64,000 nucleotides of DNA from Elusimicrobiaceae bacterium (GTDB lineage: Bacteria; Elusimicrobiota; Elusimicrobia; Elusimicrobiales; Elusimicrobiaceae). The notes under the pieces were generated by a model, which saw only the letters and a program-made list of their open reading frames with translations, was not told where the DNA came from and made no database searches. The position numbers were made by a program, and so were the translations under genes. The stretch is from the NCBI GenBank assembly GCA_017525025.1, contig JAFXUJ010000014.1, forward strand, positions 217,024 through 281,023. The letters are read 5' to 3'. This document shows positions 9,070-17,721 of this stretch, one piece after another. Within the stretch, counting starts at the first letter, position 1. Every line of letters begins with the position of its first letter.

Positions 9070-11898
9070 ATGACAAAAGAAGAAGCTAGAAAAGAATTCT
9101 TAGAAGCGTGTAAAATAGGAAACCTCGAAGTTATAAAGCAAATGTTACGCAAATATCCGAGTTTTATCAAACCGTCATCAACATCCCATGGGTGGGGCTA
9201 CTCGCGCCCGTCCAAATCTCTCTGTCCTTTATACATCGCCTGCATCAACAACCGGGTAGAAACCGTTAAGTTTCTATTAGAAGCCGGTGCTGACCCCAAC
9301 CAACGTTTCCATGAATTTGAAATAGGAGACCGATGTCCAAACCGCGAATGGGATTGGTACCTTTTGGAAGCGGTGGCCAAACAGGGGCCCTTTGCCATAA
9401 TTAAGTTGTTGTTGGAATACGGAGCAGACCCTTCGAATTATTTAATCATACAAAACGCTTGGGAATGGGCCGCCAAACAAGCCACCGAAAAAGATAATAA
9501 AATTGTTCTTCTGTTGGCTAGCGCAGTCGGCGAAACAAACCGAGTAAAACAATTGTTACAAACCAGTTTAAAAGATGATCATAAAAGCTGCAAGGCCGCT
9601 TATACTTATGCCGATCGTTTTCGCCATCAAGAAACAGCTAAACTATTAGCGATCCATATAGCCAAACATAAATCTTGGCTTTCTAAATGGACCTCTAAAC
9701 AGCGGCAAATCTTAGAAAAATATCTAAACCCTGCTCCCAAAACTGTCGCCAAACCAATAAAAGCCGAGAAAGACTACGACTCGCTCACCGCTGCCAGCAG
9801 ACAAGGCCAAACGGAAACGGTAAAACATTTGTTAGAGAAGGGAGTCAGCCCCAATTATCACGGGAATTCCGACCCACTGGTAGTGGCATGCATATGCGGC
9901 CGGAAAGAAATTGTCCCGCTATTATTGGCAGCCGGGGCCAACCCGAATCATAATAACTATTCCCCGGCCCTTATAGCCGCCTGTGAGCACGGTCGGAAAG
10001 AAATTGTCCCGCTATTATTGGCAGCCGGAGCCAAGATCAACGCTGCAAATCCCTCCGGCCAATCTCCCCTTGTAAATGCCGTAAAAAGCGGTTCTTTACC
10101 CATTATTTCTTTACTATTAGATGCTGGGGCAGATGTTCATACCCAAGAGGAAAAGGCCCTCTTGGCCGCGTGCAGTAACGGCGGACAAACAGAAATGGTT
10201 AAACGGCTGTTACAAGCCGGGGCCAACCCGAATCATAATAACTATTCCCCGGCACTAATAGCCGCGTGCCAATCTGGTAAAAAAGAAATTGTTTCTCTAT
10301 TGTTAGAAGCCAACGCAAACGTCAACGGTGCAGCCCCAAATAAGAATTACCCACTTTTACAAGCTGTTCAAAGCGAATCCCGCCAAATTGTTCCGCTCTT
10401 GTTAGACCACGGAGCCAACCCCTCACTAAAAAACATATTAGATAGTATCCATAACGGGGAATACGAGATGGCCGCACAGCTTATACAATCGGTACCCGCC
10501 TCCAATAAAAAAATACTAAAAAGCCGCGAGCTTCTTTCTGCTGCTTTCTTATCGGGGCATGTGCAAATGATTGAAGCCTTAGTAAAAGCCGGGGCCGATG
10601 TTAACTTTACTGAAAATCACGGAGAAACTCCCCTCATGTGGGCCACCAATCACAGCCACTTGACACTACTGAAACTATTGCTAGAAGCCGGAGCGGATGT
10701 AAACAAAACAAACCGCAAGGGTTTCACAGCACTTATGTGGGCCTGCGATAACAAAAATATTTCGTTGGATTTTATTAACCAACTCCTCAAAGCCGGGGCC
10801 GATGTAAACGCAACCAACAAAAACGGAGAAACCGCCCTGATGCTGGCAAGCAGAAGTCAAAATTCAGTCACTGTAAAGGCCTTGCTGGGAGCCAAGGCAA
10901 ACGTAGACATTCAAGATAACGACGGTAACACTGCTCTCATGTATGCTTGCTGTGAAGGTACACAATCCATCGTAAAGCTATTGCTAAAAGCCGGAGCCAA
11001 CCCTCATGCACGAAATAAAAAGAAGTTTACCCCGCACCTTGTAGCCATAGAAAAGAAAAACTGGGAACTGTTGGACGTTCTATCCCCTGGGGTCAAAACA
11101 GATATAAAAGATTTCGCCACCGTCTTACAAACCGATGTCTGGATATGGGATGAATTTTGCTTTGAGATGCTAAAATTTTTGCTTAGTGCTCACTACCCGG
11201 ACAAAGACATCATCGAGATATTAAAACCGCTAAAATCTCGTTTGCCCGATGTGTTAGACGAAGCAATCCGCAAGGATAACACCGAAGTGGTAGATTTATT
11301 GCTCAAAGCCGGCACACCGACAGATAAAATCCATTGGGGCCTTGTAGCACGAGGTAATAAGAAAATATTGGATTTATTACTTCGCGCTAACGCAAGAATA
11401 AATGCGTCTGATGAAAACGGATTGGAACAACTGCTTAAACATAAATATGATAAAGAATCGCTTGTTGAGCTAATACGCCCCGGCAAAGACGATATGAACC
11501 GGACGGACGCCGAAGGCCTCACTTCCTTAACCCGGGCTGTCAAAAAACATAAATTAGATGTGGTGGACGTGCTAATCCGGGCCGGGGCGGATGTAAACGC
11601 TACCGACAAAAAACATGCCGAAACAGCTCTTATGTGGGCTTGCCGCGAAGGAAACATCAAATCCATAAAAATGCTGTTGGCGGCCAAGGCCGATGTAAAC
11701 TTTAAAGACCAAATGGGACGCACGGCGTTAATTTGGGCCTGTGAAGCCGAGCAACAAGCTGCTGTGGAGTTGCTTTTGCATGCCGGAGCTGATGTAACCA
11801 TAGCCGATAAAAACGGTATTACCGCATTGCAAGCGGCTCAGGAAAGAAGATACGGAAAACTGGTTACCCTGCTTAAAGAGGCCGGGGCCCAAAAATAG
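9070..11898 (+). CDS. Large ankyrin-repeat protein
   Basis: 942 residues made almost entirely of ankyrin repeats, recognisable by recurring cores such as TALMWACREGNIKSIKMLL and LLEAGADVN, in two blocks separated by a less regular stretch (about residues 180-260 and 670-760). No signal peptide or membrane helix is visible, so it is cytoplasmic unless exported by a specialised system. Ankyrin proteins bind other proteins; in host- or protist-associated bacteria some are effectors. The ATG at 9070 is chosen because the longer frame from 8980 would start at GTG in the promoter region. Several repeats are nearly identical at DNA level, indicating recent internal duplication. It stands alone on the plus strand between minus-strand operons. 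Confidence 0.85.
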   Translation: MTKEEARKEFLEACKIGNLEVIKQMLRKYPSFIKPSSTSHGWGYSRPSKSLCPLYIACINNRVETVKFLLEAGADPNQRFHEFEIGDRCPNREWDWYLLEAVAKQGPFAIIKLLLEYGADPSNYLIIQNAWEWAAKQATEKDNKIVLLLASAVGETNRVKQLLQTSLKDDHKSCKAAYTYADRFRHQETAKLLAIHIAKHKSWLSKWTSKQRQILEKYLNPAPKTVAKPIKAEKDYDSLTAASRQGQTETVKHLLEKGVSPNYHGNSDPLVVACICGRKEIVPLLLAAGANPNHNNYSPALIAACEHGRKEIVPLLLAAGAKINAANPSGQSPLVNAVKSGSLPIISLLLDAGADVHTQEEKALLAACSNGGQTEMVKRLLQAGANPNHNNYSPALIAACQSGKKEIVSLLLEANANVNGAAPNKNYPLLQAVQSESRQIVPLLLDHGANPSLKNILDSIHNGEYEMAAQLIQSVPASNKKILKSRELLSAAFLSGHVQMIEALVKAGADVNFTENHGETPLMWATNHSHLTLLKLLLEAGADVNKTNRKGFTALMWACDNKNISLDFINQLLKAGADVNATNKNGETALMLASRSQNSVTVKALLGAKANVDIQDNDGNTALMYACCEGTQSIVKLLLKAGANPHARNKKKFTPHLVAIEKKNWELLDVLSPGVKTDIKDFATVLQTDVWIWDEFCFEMLKFLLSAHYPDKDIIEILKPLKSRLPDVLDEAIRKDNTEVVDLLLKAGTPTDKIHWGLVARGNKKILDLLLRANARINASDENGLEQLLKHKYDKESLVELIRPGKDDMNRTDAEGLTSLTRAVKKHKLDVVDVLIRAGADVNATDKKHAETALMWACREGNIKSIKMLLAAKADVNFKDQMGRTALIWACEAEQQAAVELLLHAGADVTIADKNGITALQAAQERRYGKLVTLLKEAGAQK
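9901..10028 (+). repeat. 35-bp direct repeat inside the ankyrin gene
   Basis: The 35 bases at 9901-9935 recur exactly at 9994-10028, 93 bases (31 codons) apart. Identity at synonymous positions shows a recent duplication or gene conversion of one ankyrin unit. Confidence 0.85.
9931..10253 (+). repeat. 38-bp direct repeat inside the ankyrin gene
   Basis: The 38 bases at 9931-9968 recur exactly at 10216-10253, 285 bases (95 codons) apart, in frame. Together with the neighbouring 35-bp repeat this shows a block of about three ankyrin units that has been shuffled recently. Confidence 0.85.
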
Positions 11899-11923
11899 CT
11901 ACACCGTGTTTTTTATAACCATA

Positions 11924-11950
11924 CGGCCCGTTGGATTTTCCAACGGGCCG
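11924..11950. terminator. Bidirectional intrinsic terminator
   Basis: Perfect 11-bp stem CGGCCCGTTGG / CCAACGGGCCG with a five-base loop, between the converging ankyrin and gcvPB genes. The T/A-rich flanks are modest. Confidence 0.75.
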
Positions 11951-11971
11951 CATCTTTAAAATTAGAACAAT

Positions 11972-13417
11972 CTACCACCGCAGGTTGGGGTTGCGCGCGG
12001 CGGAAACCTCATCAATGCGGGCCACCGGTTGCGTGGTGGGCGCATCATGCAAGAGTTGTACGTTCGTTTGGATTTCGTCATAGATTTTTTCCAACGCATC
12101 CACAAACGCATCCAGCATTTCTTTGCTTTCCGTTTCCGTCGGCTCAACCATCATAGCCTCCGGCACAATCAGCGGAAAATAAATCGTAGGCGCGTAAAAA
12201 CCGTAATCCAAAAGCCGTTTTGCCACATCAGCGGTATGCACACCGTTCATTTCTTTGGGATTGATGGACAGCACGCACTCGTGCATACAATTTTCGTCAA
12301 AAAACGCATTAAATTTGCCTTTGAGTTTGGCACGCACGTAGTTGGCATTTAAAATGGCTTTTTCGGCAATGTTTTTGAGCGTGTTTGCGTCAAATTGGCG
12401 CAAATAACAATACCCGCGTAAACAAATCGCGATATTGCCGTAAAATGCTTTCATTTTGCCTAAACTTTGGGGCATCTCGCCGGTTAGTGTATAAACTCCG
12501 TCTTTCTTTTCCACAATTGGTTTAGGTAAAAAGGGCGCCACGTGCGCAGCCGCCCCCACCGGGCCCGAACCCGGTCCGCCGCCGCCATGCGGAGCCGCAA
12601 ATGTTTTGTGTAGATTTAAGTGCATTACATCCACTCCAAAATCAACCGGCTTGGCCAAACCGATTAACGCATTAAAATTCGCTCCGTCCATATACAACAA
12701 AGCCCCTGCTTTGTGGACCATGTCCGCAATTTCACGGATGTCTTTTTCAAAAAGGCCCACCGTGTTCGGTACGGTAAGCATGACAGCCGCCGTTTTATCC
12801 GACAGCGCCGCTTGCAAGGCTTCTTTATCTACGCAACCATCCGCGGCAGATTTGATATTTACTACCGTATAACCTGCCATGTTAGCCGTAGCCGGGTTGG
12901 TGCCGTGGGCGGTATCGGGCACAATTACTTCCGTGCGGGAACCATTTTTTTGTGCATCATGATAGGCACGCACGGTCAAAATACCCGTCAGTTCTCCATG
13001 GGCCCCCGCTGCCGGTTGCAAGGTAAAAGCGGCCAGACCGGTAATTTCTTTTAAAAGTTCCTGGAGTTCATACATCACTTGCAATGTACCCTGTACGGCA
13101 CTTTCGGGCGCAAACGGGTGCGCGCTCGCAAACGGCTCCAAGACGGATAAAGTATCATACGCCTTGGGGTTATATTTCATCGTACAAGACCCCAACGGAT
13201 AGAATTGCCCGTCTAGGGAATAGTTTAATTGTGAAAGCCGTGTAAAGTGCCGCACGGTATCAAATTCACTCAATTCGGGTAAATGCGGGACGGACGTACG
13301 CAATAAATTTTTAGGTAAATACCCTTCCGCGTGTTTCTGCACACTTTCAAAACGTACACCACGGCGGCCGGCGCGGGATTTTTCAATAGATAATTTATTC
13401 TGCAAAATATTTTCCAT
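11972..13417 (-). CDS. gcvPB: Glycine dehydrogenase (decarboxylating) subunit 2
   Basis: 481 residues. The pyridoxal-phosphate lysine lies in HLNLHKTFAAPHGGGGPG. This is the C-terminal half of the P protein, encoded separately as in many anaerobes. With subunit 1 it decarboxylates glycine and transfers aminomethyl to lipoyl-H protein. The ATG at 13417 follows a GGAGAG site two bases after the gcvPA stop; an upstream frame extension overlaps gcvPA and is not needed. Last gene of gcvT-H-PA-PB. Confidence 0.95.
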   Translation of the reverse strand: MENILQNKLSIEKSRAGRRGVRFESVQKHAEGYLPKNLLRTSVPHLPELSEFDTVRHFTRLSQLNYSLDGQFYPLGSCTMKYNPKAYDTLSVLEPFASAHPFAPESAVQGTLQVMYELQELLKEITGLAAFTLQPAAGAHGELTGILTVRAYHDAQKNGSRTEVIVPDTAHGTNPATANMAGYTVVNIKSAADGCVDKEALQAALSDKTAAVMLTVPNTVGLFEKDIREIADMVHKAGALLYMDGANFNALIGLAKPVDFGVDVMHLNLHKTFAAPHGGGGPGSGPVGAAAHVAPFLPKPIVEKKDGVYTLTGEMPQSLGKMKAFYGNIAICLRGYCYLRQFDANTLKNIAEKAILNANYVRAKLKGKFNAFFDENCMHECVLSINPKEMNGVHTADVAKRLLDYGFYAPTIYFPLIVPEAMMVEPTETESKEMLDAFVDALEKIYDEIQTNVQLLHDAPTTQPVARIDEVSAARNPNLRW

Positions 13418-13418
13418 A

Positions 13419-14744
13419 TTAAATCTCTCCCAGCGCTTTGACGTAATCTTGCAAGTCCCTTTCACTACGCATTTCTGTGGCGCATACAAGTAAACAATTA
13501 GCCATTTGCGGGCTTAAATTACCTAAATCATACCCCGCGGCAATTCCGCGTGCGGCTAATTTTTCAACCACCTGCTTAGCCGGTACCGGGCAAGTAACCA
13601 CAAATTCATTGAAGAACGGGGCCCCCGTCGTAGCAATAAACCCTTTTACTTGTTTAATCATATCGGCTAATCGGTGCGCACGCTCCACATTCAACTCCGC
13701 TACTTCTTTGAGCCCTTGCGGCCCCAGTAATGTAAGATAGATAACCGCGTTGAGAGCACAAATAGCTTCGTTGGAACAAATATTGGACGCGGCTTTTTCA
13801 CGCCGGATGTGTTGTTCCCGCGCCTGAAGCGTAAGCACAAACGCACGCTTGCCGTTTTTATCTTGGGCAATCCCCACCATGCGTCCGGGTAATTGGCGCA
13901 TATAAGCCTTTTTAGCGGTCATCACACCGAGCCCCGGCCCGCCGAAACTCATCGGGTTTCCCAACGCTTGGCCTTCACAAACGGCAAAATCGGCACCGTA
14001 CGAACCCGGGGTTTGCACCACGCCCAAAGAAAGCGGATTTACAACCGCTACAAGCAGGGCTCCTGCCTCGTGTACAGCTACAGAAATGCTTTGAGCGTCC
14101 TCTAAATTCCCCAAAAAGTTGGGGTTGGGCAGCACAAAACAAGCTGTTTTATCCGTTATTTGTTTTTGAAGTTCTTTTAGAGCAATCGTACCGTCGGCTT
14201 CCACTTTGGCTTCCGCAATCGTCAGCCCCATGTGGCGCGTATAGGTTTGCAACACTTCTTTGTAATGTGGGTGCAAGAGGGTGGAAATAATAATTTCCTT
14301 ACGTCCGGTAACACGCGCTGCGGCTAAAACGGCTTCCGCCATGGCGGTAGCGCCATCATAATGGGAAGCCGTCGCCACATCCATATCCAGAAGCGCGCAC
14401 ATACAACTTTGAAACTCATAAATCGTTTGCAACGTGCCTTGGCTGGCTTCGGCTTGGTAAGGTGTATAAGCCGTTAAAAATTCCCCGCGGCCGGATAAAG
14501 CGGGCACGGCCGCCGGTATAAAATGTTCGTATATCCCGGCCCCGATAAAATTTTTAAGCGGTTTGTTCGCAGCAGCTAACGCATGTAAATGCGCAGTCAA
14601 CTGTTGTTCCGTTAATGCAGCAGGCAAGTTATAACGAGGGTATAACAAATCCGCCGGAATTTTGTTTAGTAATTCTTTAACAGAAGAAACACCGACCGAT
14701 GCCAGCATTTCTTTTTCATCTTCACGCGTATGTGGAGTAAACAT
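13419..14744 (-). CDS. gcvPA: Glycine dehydrogenase (decarboxylating) subunit 1
   Basis: 441 residues, the N-terminal half of the P protein, starting with FTPHTREDEKEMLASVGV, typical of GcvPA. The subunit pairs with GcvPB to form the glycine decarboxylase. AAGGAC ribosome-binding site. A GC-rich hairpin lies between it and gcvH and may reduce its expression relative to H protein. Confidence 0.95.
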   Translation of the reverse strand: MFTPHTREDEKEMLASVGVSSVKELLNKIPADLLYPRYNLPAALTEQQLTAHLHALAAANKPLKNFIGAGIYEHFIPAAVPALSGRGEFLTAYTPYQAEASQGTLQTIYEFQSCMCALLDMDVATASHYDGATAMAEAVLAAARVTGRKEIIISTLLHPHYKEVLQTYTRHMGLTIAEAKVEADGTIALKELQKQITDKTACFVLPNPNFLGNLEDAQSISVAVHEAGALLVAVVNPLSLGVVQTPGSYGADFAVCEGQALGNPMSFGGPGLGVMTAKKAYMRQLPGRMVGIAQDKNGKRAFVLTLQAREQHIRREKAASNICSNEAICALNAVIYLTLLGPQGLKEVAELNVERAHRLADMIKQVKGFIATTGAPFFNEFVVTCPVPAKQVVEKLAARGIAAGYDLGNLSPQMANCLLVCATEMRSERDLQDYVKALGEI

Positions 14745-14758
14745 AAAGTCCTTTGAAA

Positions 14759-14779
14759 ATCCCCCGTTAGCCGGGGGAT
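14759..14779 (-). terminator. Intra-operon hairpin between gcvH and gcvPA
   Basis: Stem ATCCCCC / GGGGGAT with a seven-base loop, followed on the minus strand by TTTTC. It looks like a weak terminator or attenuator that would raise the H:P transcript ratio. Effect is inferred. Confidence 0.5.
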
Positions 14780-14786
14780 ATTAACA

Positions 14787-15167
14787 TTATTTTTGAATAG
14801 TAGCCTGGTAAGACGATAAGTCCAGCAAAGCATCCATTTCGGTTGGATTTGTCATCTTGATTTTGAACAACCAACCGTTTCCGTGCGGTTCGCGGTTTAC
14901 AAGAGCGGGATCCCCATTTAAAGCTTCGTTAACGGCTACAATTTCACCGCTGACGGGGGCGTAAATTTCGGAAGCGGATTTGACCGATTCTACTACGCAG
15001 CAGTTTTCACCCGCTTTTACACTGCGGCCTACTTTGGGCAAATCCACAAAAACGATATCGCTGATTTCCTCCTGTGCGTGGTTGGAAATTCCCACCACAG
15101 CCAGTTCACCCTCTTTATAGGCCCATTCATGTGTTTTTAGAAAACGGCAATTTTCTTCGTTATACAT
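14787..15167 (-). CDS. gcvH: Glycine cleavage system H protein
   Basis: 126 residues with the lipoyl domain. The lipoylated lysine is K63 in VVESVKSASE. The protein shuttles the aminomethyl group between P, T and L proteins. AGGAGA ribosome-binding site. Lipoylation is probably carried out by the ligase encoded at 8.3-9.0 kb. No L protein (dihydrolipoyl dehydrogenase) is present in this window. Confidence 0.96.
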   Translation of the reverse strand: MYNEENCRFLKTHEWAYKEGELAVVGISNHAQEEISDIVFVDLPKVGRSVKAGENCCVVESVKSASEIYAPVSGEIVAVNEALNGDPALVNREPHGNGWLFKIKMTNPTEMDALLDLSSYQATIQK

Positions 15168-15181
15168 TGGTTTCTCCTCAG

Positions 15182-16264
15182 TTATACACGGTTTTTATAA
15201 AACGGCGGCTTGACGACCTGAGCCGCGAGACGGCGAGTGTGAACTTCAATTTCCACCTCTGCCCCAACGGGAATTTGGCTGTCCAAATAACCAACCCCAA
15301 TCCCCTTAAAAAGCGGCGAAAACGTACCGCTGGTTAAAACCCCGGCCTCTTTTCCGTCCGCAAAAATTTTACAACCGGCGCGCGGCACCCCGGGAACCTT
15401 CAACACAAAACCCACTAACCTGTCTTTAAACCCGGCCGCCTTTTTCGCTTCTAACGCCGCCTTGCCGATAAAATCCGGCTTGGCCAATTTGACCACCCAA
15501 CCGCACCCGGCTTCATAAGGGGTACGCGTTTGGTTAGCATCTTCCCCGTTTAACAAATATCCGGCCTCCAGCCGAAGCACGTCCCGCGCGCCTAAACCGC
15601 ACGGCTTGACGCCCAGTTCCAAAAGGACGTCCCATAATTGTGTAATTTGCGCGGCGGGCAACATAATTTCCACCCCGTCCTCCCCAGTATAACCGGTACG
15701 GGTTACATAACCGTCTGTTTCAAACATGGTAAGCGGTGAAATATGAAAGCGCGGCAAATCTTGTACTCCCGGAAGAATGCGGTTGATAATCTCCACCGCG
15801 TGCGGCCCTTGTACAGCCAACATGCTCCATTGATTACTTTCGTTACGCACTGTTACGTGAAAAGTGCCGGCGTGTTTTTTAAGCCAGGCAAAATCTTCTT
15901 CCACACAAGCAGCATTGACGACAATTAAAAATTTTTCCGGGGCCAAACAAAATGAAATGGCATCATCAATAATCGTGCCTTTTTCAGTAAGGATATGAAA
16001 GTACGTACCTTCCGCCGGCCCGTTTTTGATGTGGTTGCAACTGATGTATTGCAAAAAAGGCCAGGCATTTAAACCCTCCACCACTAATTGCCCCATATGG
16101 GACACGTCAAACATTCCCGCATGTTCACGCACGGCTTTGTGCTCGGCCAAAATACCGTCAAATTGTACGGGCAACAACCACCCGTGAAAATCTACCATCT
16201 TGCCGCCGGCTTTCTCACAAGCTTGGCGCAAGGCAGTTGTTTTAAGTGTAGGTGTACTTTTCAC
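15182..16264 (-). CDS. gcvT: Glycine cleavage system T protein (aminomethyltransferase)
   Basis: 360 residues. Conserved segments include FDVSHMGQL near residue 52, GYTGEDGVEI and GARDVLRLEAGYLL. It transfers methylene from H-protein-bound aminomethyl to tetrahydrofolate and releases ammonia. The start codon is GTG at 16264 behind TAGGAGA. First gene of the operon. The upstream gap is only about 80 bases, so there is no room for the glycine riboswitch often found before gcvT. Confidence 0.96.
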   Translation of the reverse strand: MKSTPTLKTTALRQACEKAGGKMVDFHGWLLPVQFDGILAEHKAVREHAGMFDVSHMGQLVVEGLNAWPFLQYISCNHIKNGPAEGTYFHILTEKGTIIDDAISFCLAPEKFLIVVNAACVEEDFAWLKKHAGTFHVTVRNESNQWSMLAVQGPHAVEIINRILPGVQDLPRFHISPLTMFETDGYVTRTGYTGEDGVEIMLPAAQITQLWDVLLELGVKPCGLGARDVLRLEAGYLLNGEDANQTRTPYEAGCGWVVKLAKPDFIGKAALEAKKAAGFKDRLVGFVLKVPGVPRAGCKIFADGKEAGVLTSGTFSPLFKGIGVGYLDSQIPVGAEVEIEVHTRRLAAQVVKPPFYKNRV

Positions 16265-16330
16265 AAAAATCTCCTATACGTTTATTGTATAAAAATATTC
16301 TTTAAAGGGCTCAAATTTAAAAGGTGAAAT

Positions 16331-16339
16331 TGATATAAT
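16331..16339 (+). promoter_or_regulatory. Extended -10 promoter, probably giving a leaderless mRNA
   Basis: TGA plus TATAAT (hexamer 16334-16339). Six bases separate it from the ATG at 16346, placing the expected transcription start on the A of ATG. No ribosome-binding site is visible. Confidence 0.6.
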
Positions 16340-16345
16340 ACAAGT

Positions 16346-17014
16346 ATGGCAGATACACAAAGCGTTGTCAGTGATGTGAAATTGTTTTTAGAACGGCTTA
16401 AAAAGGAAATGCCGGAGATTTTCGGCCCTACCGAAAAAGCCGGCACTACGGTTAACACCGAAACGTCCGCCCCTACTGAAAACAAAGTCCTCTATAACGG
16501 GGATTTATTTGAGGCCCGTGTTTACCTTACCCCGGATCAAGAAGAAGGGGTGGCGTTTGACGGTCAAGTATTTCATGTATATTTGCAGAACAAAGAAAGT
16601 AATCCTTCCGCGCTGGTAACCCAATGGCTACGGGATAAAGCGGCCGAAGTGTTACCGCAAAAAACAAAAGAATGGGCGGAAAAAATAGGCGTGGAATACA
16701 ACAACGTAGTGTTGAAGGACCAACGCACGCTGTGGGCCAGTTGCTCGGGCAAAAAAAATATCAACTATTCCTACCGCATTATTAAAATGCCGCGCGTAGT
16801 ACAAGATTATTTGGTAATACACGAACTGTGCCACTTAAAATTTATGAATCACGGCGCGGAATATTGGGAATTGGTTGCCCAGTTCAGCCCTGACTATAAA
16901 CTCCACCGCCGTTGGCTTAACGAACACAAAGACGCTGTTTTTGAAGAAGTAAAACTAACCATTTCTGCCCAAGACTCGGCTTCTATCCCAACGGAATCAA
17001 CTCCGGGAAATTAA
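16346..17014 (+). CDS. YgjP-like metallopeptidase domain protein (DUF45)
   Basis: 222 residues. The central part has the family signature WASCSGKKNINYSYR and the zinc motif VIHELCHLKFMNHGAEYW (HExxH plus downstream E). This is the YgjP/SprT-like group, predicted zinc hydrolases of uncertain substrate. The first 70 residues are acidic, threonine- and serine-rich and probably disordered. It is a single gene divergent from gcvT and apparently leaderless. Confidence 0.85.
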   Translation: MADTQSVVSDVKLFLERLKKEMPEIFGPTEKAGTTVNTETSAPTENKVLYNGDLFEARVYLTPDQEEGVAFDGQVFHVYLQNKESNPSALVTQWLRDKAAEVLPQKTKEWAEKIGVEYNNVVLKDQRTLWASCSGKKNINYSYRIIKMPRVVQDYLVIHELCHLKFMNHGAEYWELVAQFSPDYKLHRRWLNEHKDAVFEEVKLTISAQDSASIPTESTPGN

Positions 17015-17025
17015 TCTTTAGCAAA

Positions 17026-17054
17026 AAACACCCCGGCACTTGGCCGGGGTGTTT
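17026..17054. terminator. Bidirectional intrinsic terminator
   Basis: Perfect 12-bp stem AAACACCCCGGC / GCCGGGGTGTTT with loop ACTTG between the converging peptidase and pilin genes. The core CCCCGGCACTTGGCCGG recurs, slightly altered, in the terminator at 17662-17686. Confidence 0.85.
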
Positions 17055-17076
17055 CCTTTATAAAACCATCCTGTAC

Positions 17077-17574
17077 TTATTTAAGCGTGCAACTGCTACT
17101 GCCACATAACATTTGGCAATAGTCCTTTGAACTGTTATCATTTATACACTCAATAGTGCCGTTTTCATAATCCATATAGAGGAAATAAGGATACCCACCG
17201 CTTATATTCCGATTTGCATAAAATCCAATATGCGTATCTGTGTCATATGTCCAATCTTTAGTTTTGAAACAGGCCGTCGAGCCTGTAGCACAATTATTTA
17301 CATTACTCTCATATTCACCGGGCAAGTCATCTCGCATATATTCGACGAAATCCACATAAGGTTCATCACATGCTGACGCGCCTTGTTCCAATACACATAA
17401 TTGGTGGAGTTGACGCACTTTATTCAGTATGATTTTTGCTTCTGCTATACGGGTTTTTTCTACGGCTTTTTCATACTGTGGTAACGCTACCGCCGCCAAA
17501 ATACCAATAATTAATACCACTACAAGTAATTCGATGAGGGTAAAACCTTTCATACAACAACTTTTATTTTTCAT
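17077..17574 (-). CDS. Type IV pilin-like protein with prepilin leader
   Basis: 165 residues. After a short basic leader (MKNKSCCMKG) comes the prepilin peptidase site G|FTLIE with glutamate at +5 and a hydrophobic helix LLVVVLIIGILAAVALPQY. The soluble part is cysteine-rich (about eight cysteines). Such proteins are cut by PilD and polymerised into pili or pseudopili. The sequence immediately after the helix (EKAVEKTRIAEAKIILN) resembles Elusimicrobium pilins as I recall them. The ATG at 17574 follows GGGAG. No assembly genes adjoin it, so the partner system is elsewhere. Confidence 0.88.
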   Translation of the reverse strand: MKNKSCCMKGFTLIELLVVVLIIGILAAVALPQYEKAVEKTRIAEAKIILNKVRQLHQLCVLEQGASACDEPYVDFVEYMRDDLPGEYESNVNNCATGSTACFKTKDWTYDTDTHIGFYANRNISGGYPYFLYMDYENGTIECINDNSSKDYCQMLCGSSSCTLK

Positions 17575-17606
17575 ACGTATCTCCCTATACGCTTTAGAAT
17601 AAAAGT

Positions 17607-17633
17607 AGTGTATCAAAAAAAAAAAATAAACAA
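17607..17633 (-). promoter_or_regulatory. Pilin promoter with poly-T spacer
   Basis: On the minus strand -35 TTGTTT (17628-17633), a spacer of A, twelve T and GA (15 bases), then extended -10 TGATACACT (hexamer 17607-17612). The homopolymer is 17615-17626. A 15-base spacer is two short of optimal, so length changes of the T run should alter promoter strength. Confidence 0.5.
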
Positions 17634-17661
17634 GGCACTCCTACTTTTATAACAACAAAAC

Positions 17662-17686
17662 AACCCCCGGCACTTGGCCGGAGGTT
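17662..17686 (-). terminator. Intrinsic terminator after the degenerate trypsin-like gene
   Basis: Stem AACCTCCGGC / GCCGGGGGTT (one mismatch) read on the minus strand, followed by a T-rich run TTGTTTTGTTG. Confidence 0.75.
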
Positions 17687-17721
17687 TATCGTTATAGAAC
17701 AAAACATAAACAGTTGAACAA

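Noticed and set aside
15182..16345. Glycine riboswitch before gcvT
   Set aside because: Only about 80 bases separate gcvT from the divergent peptidase gene, and no tandem glycine aptamer motifs are visible.
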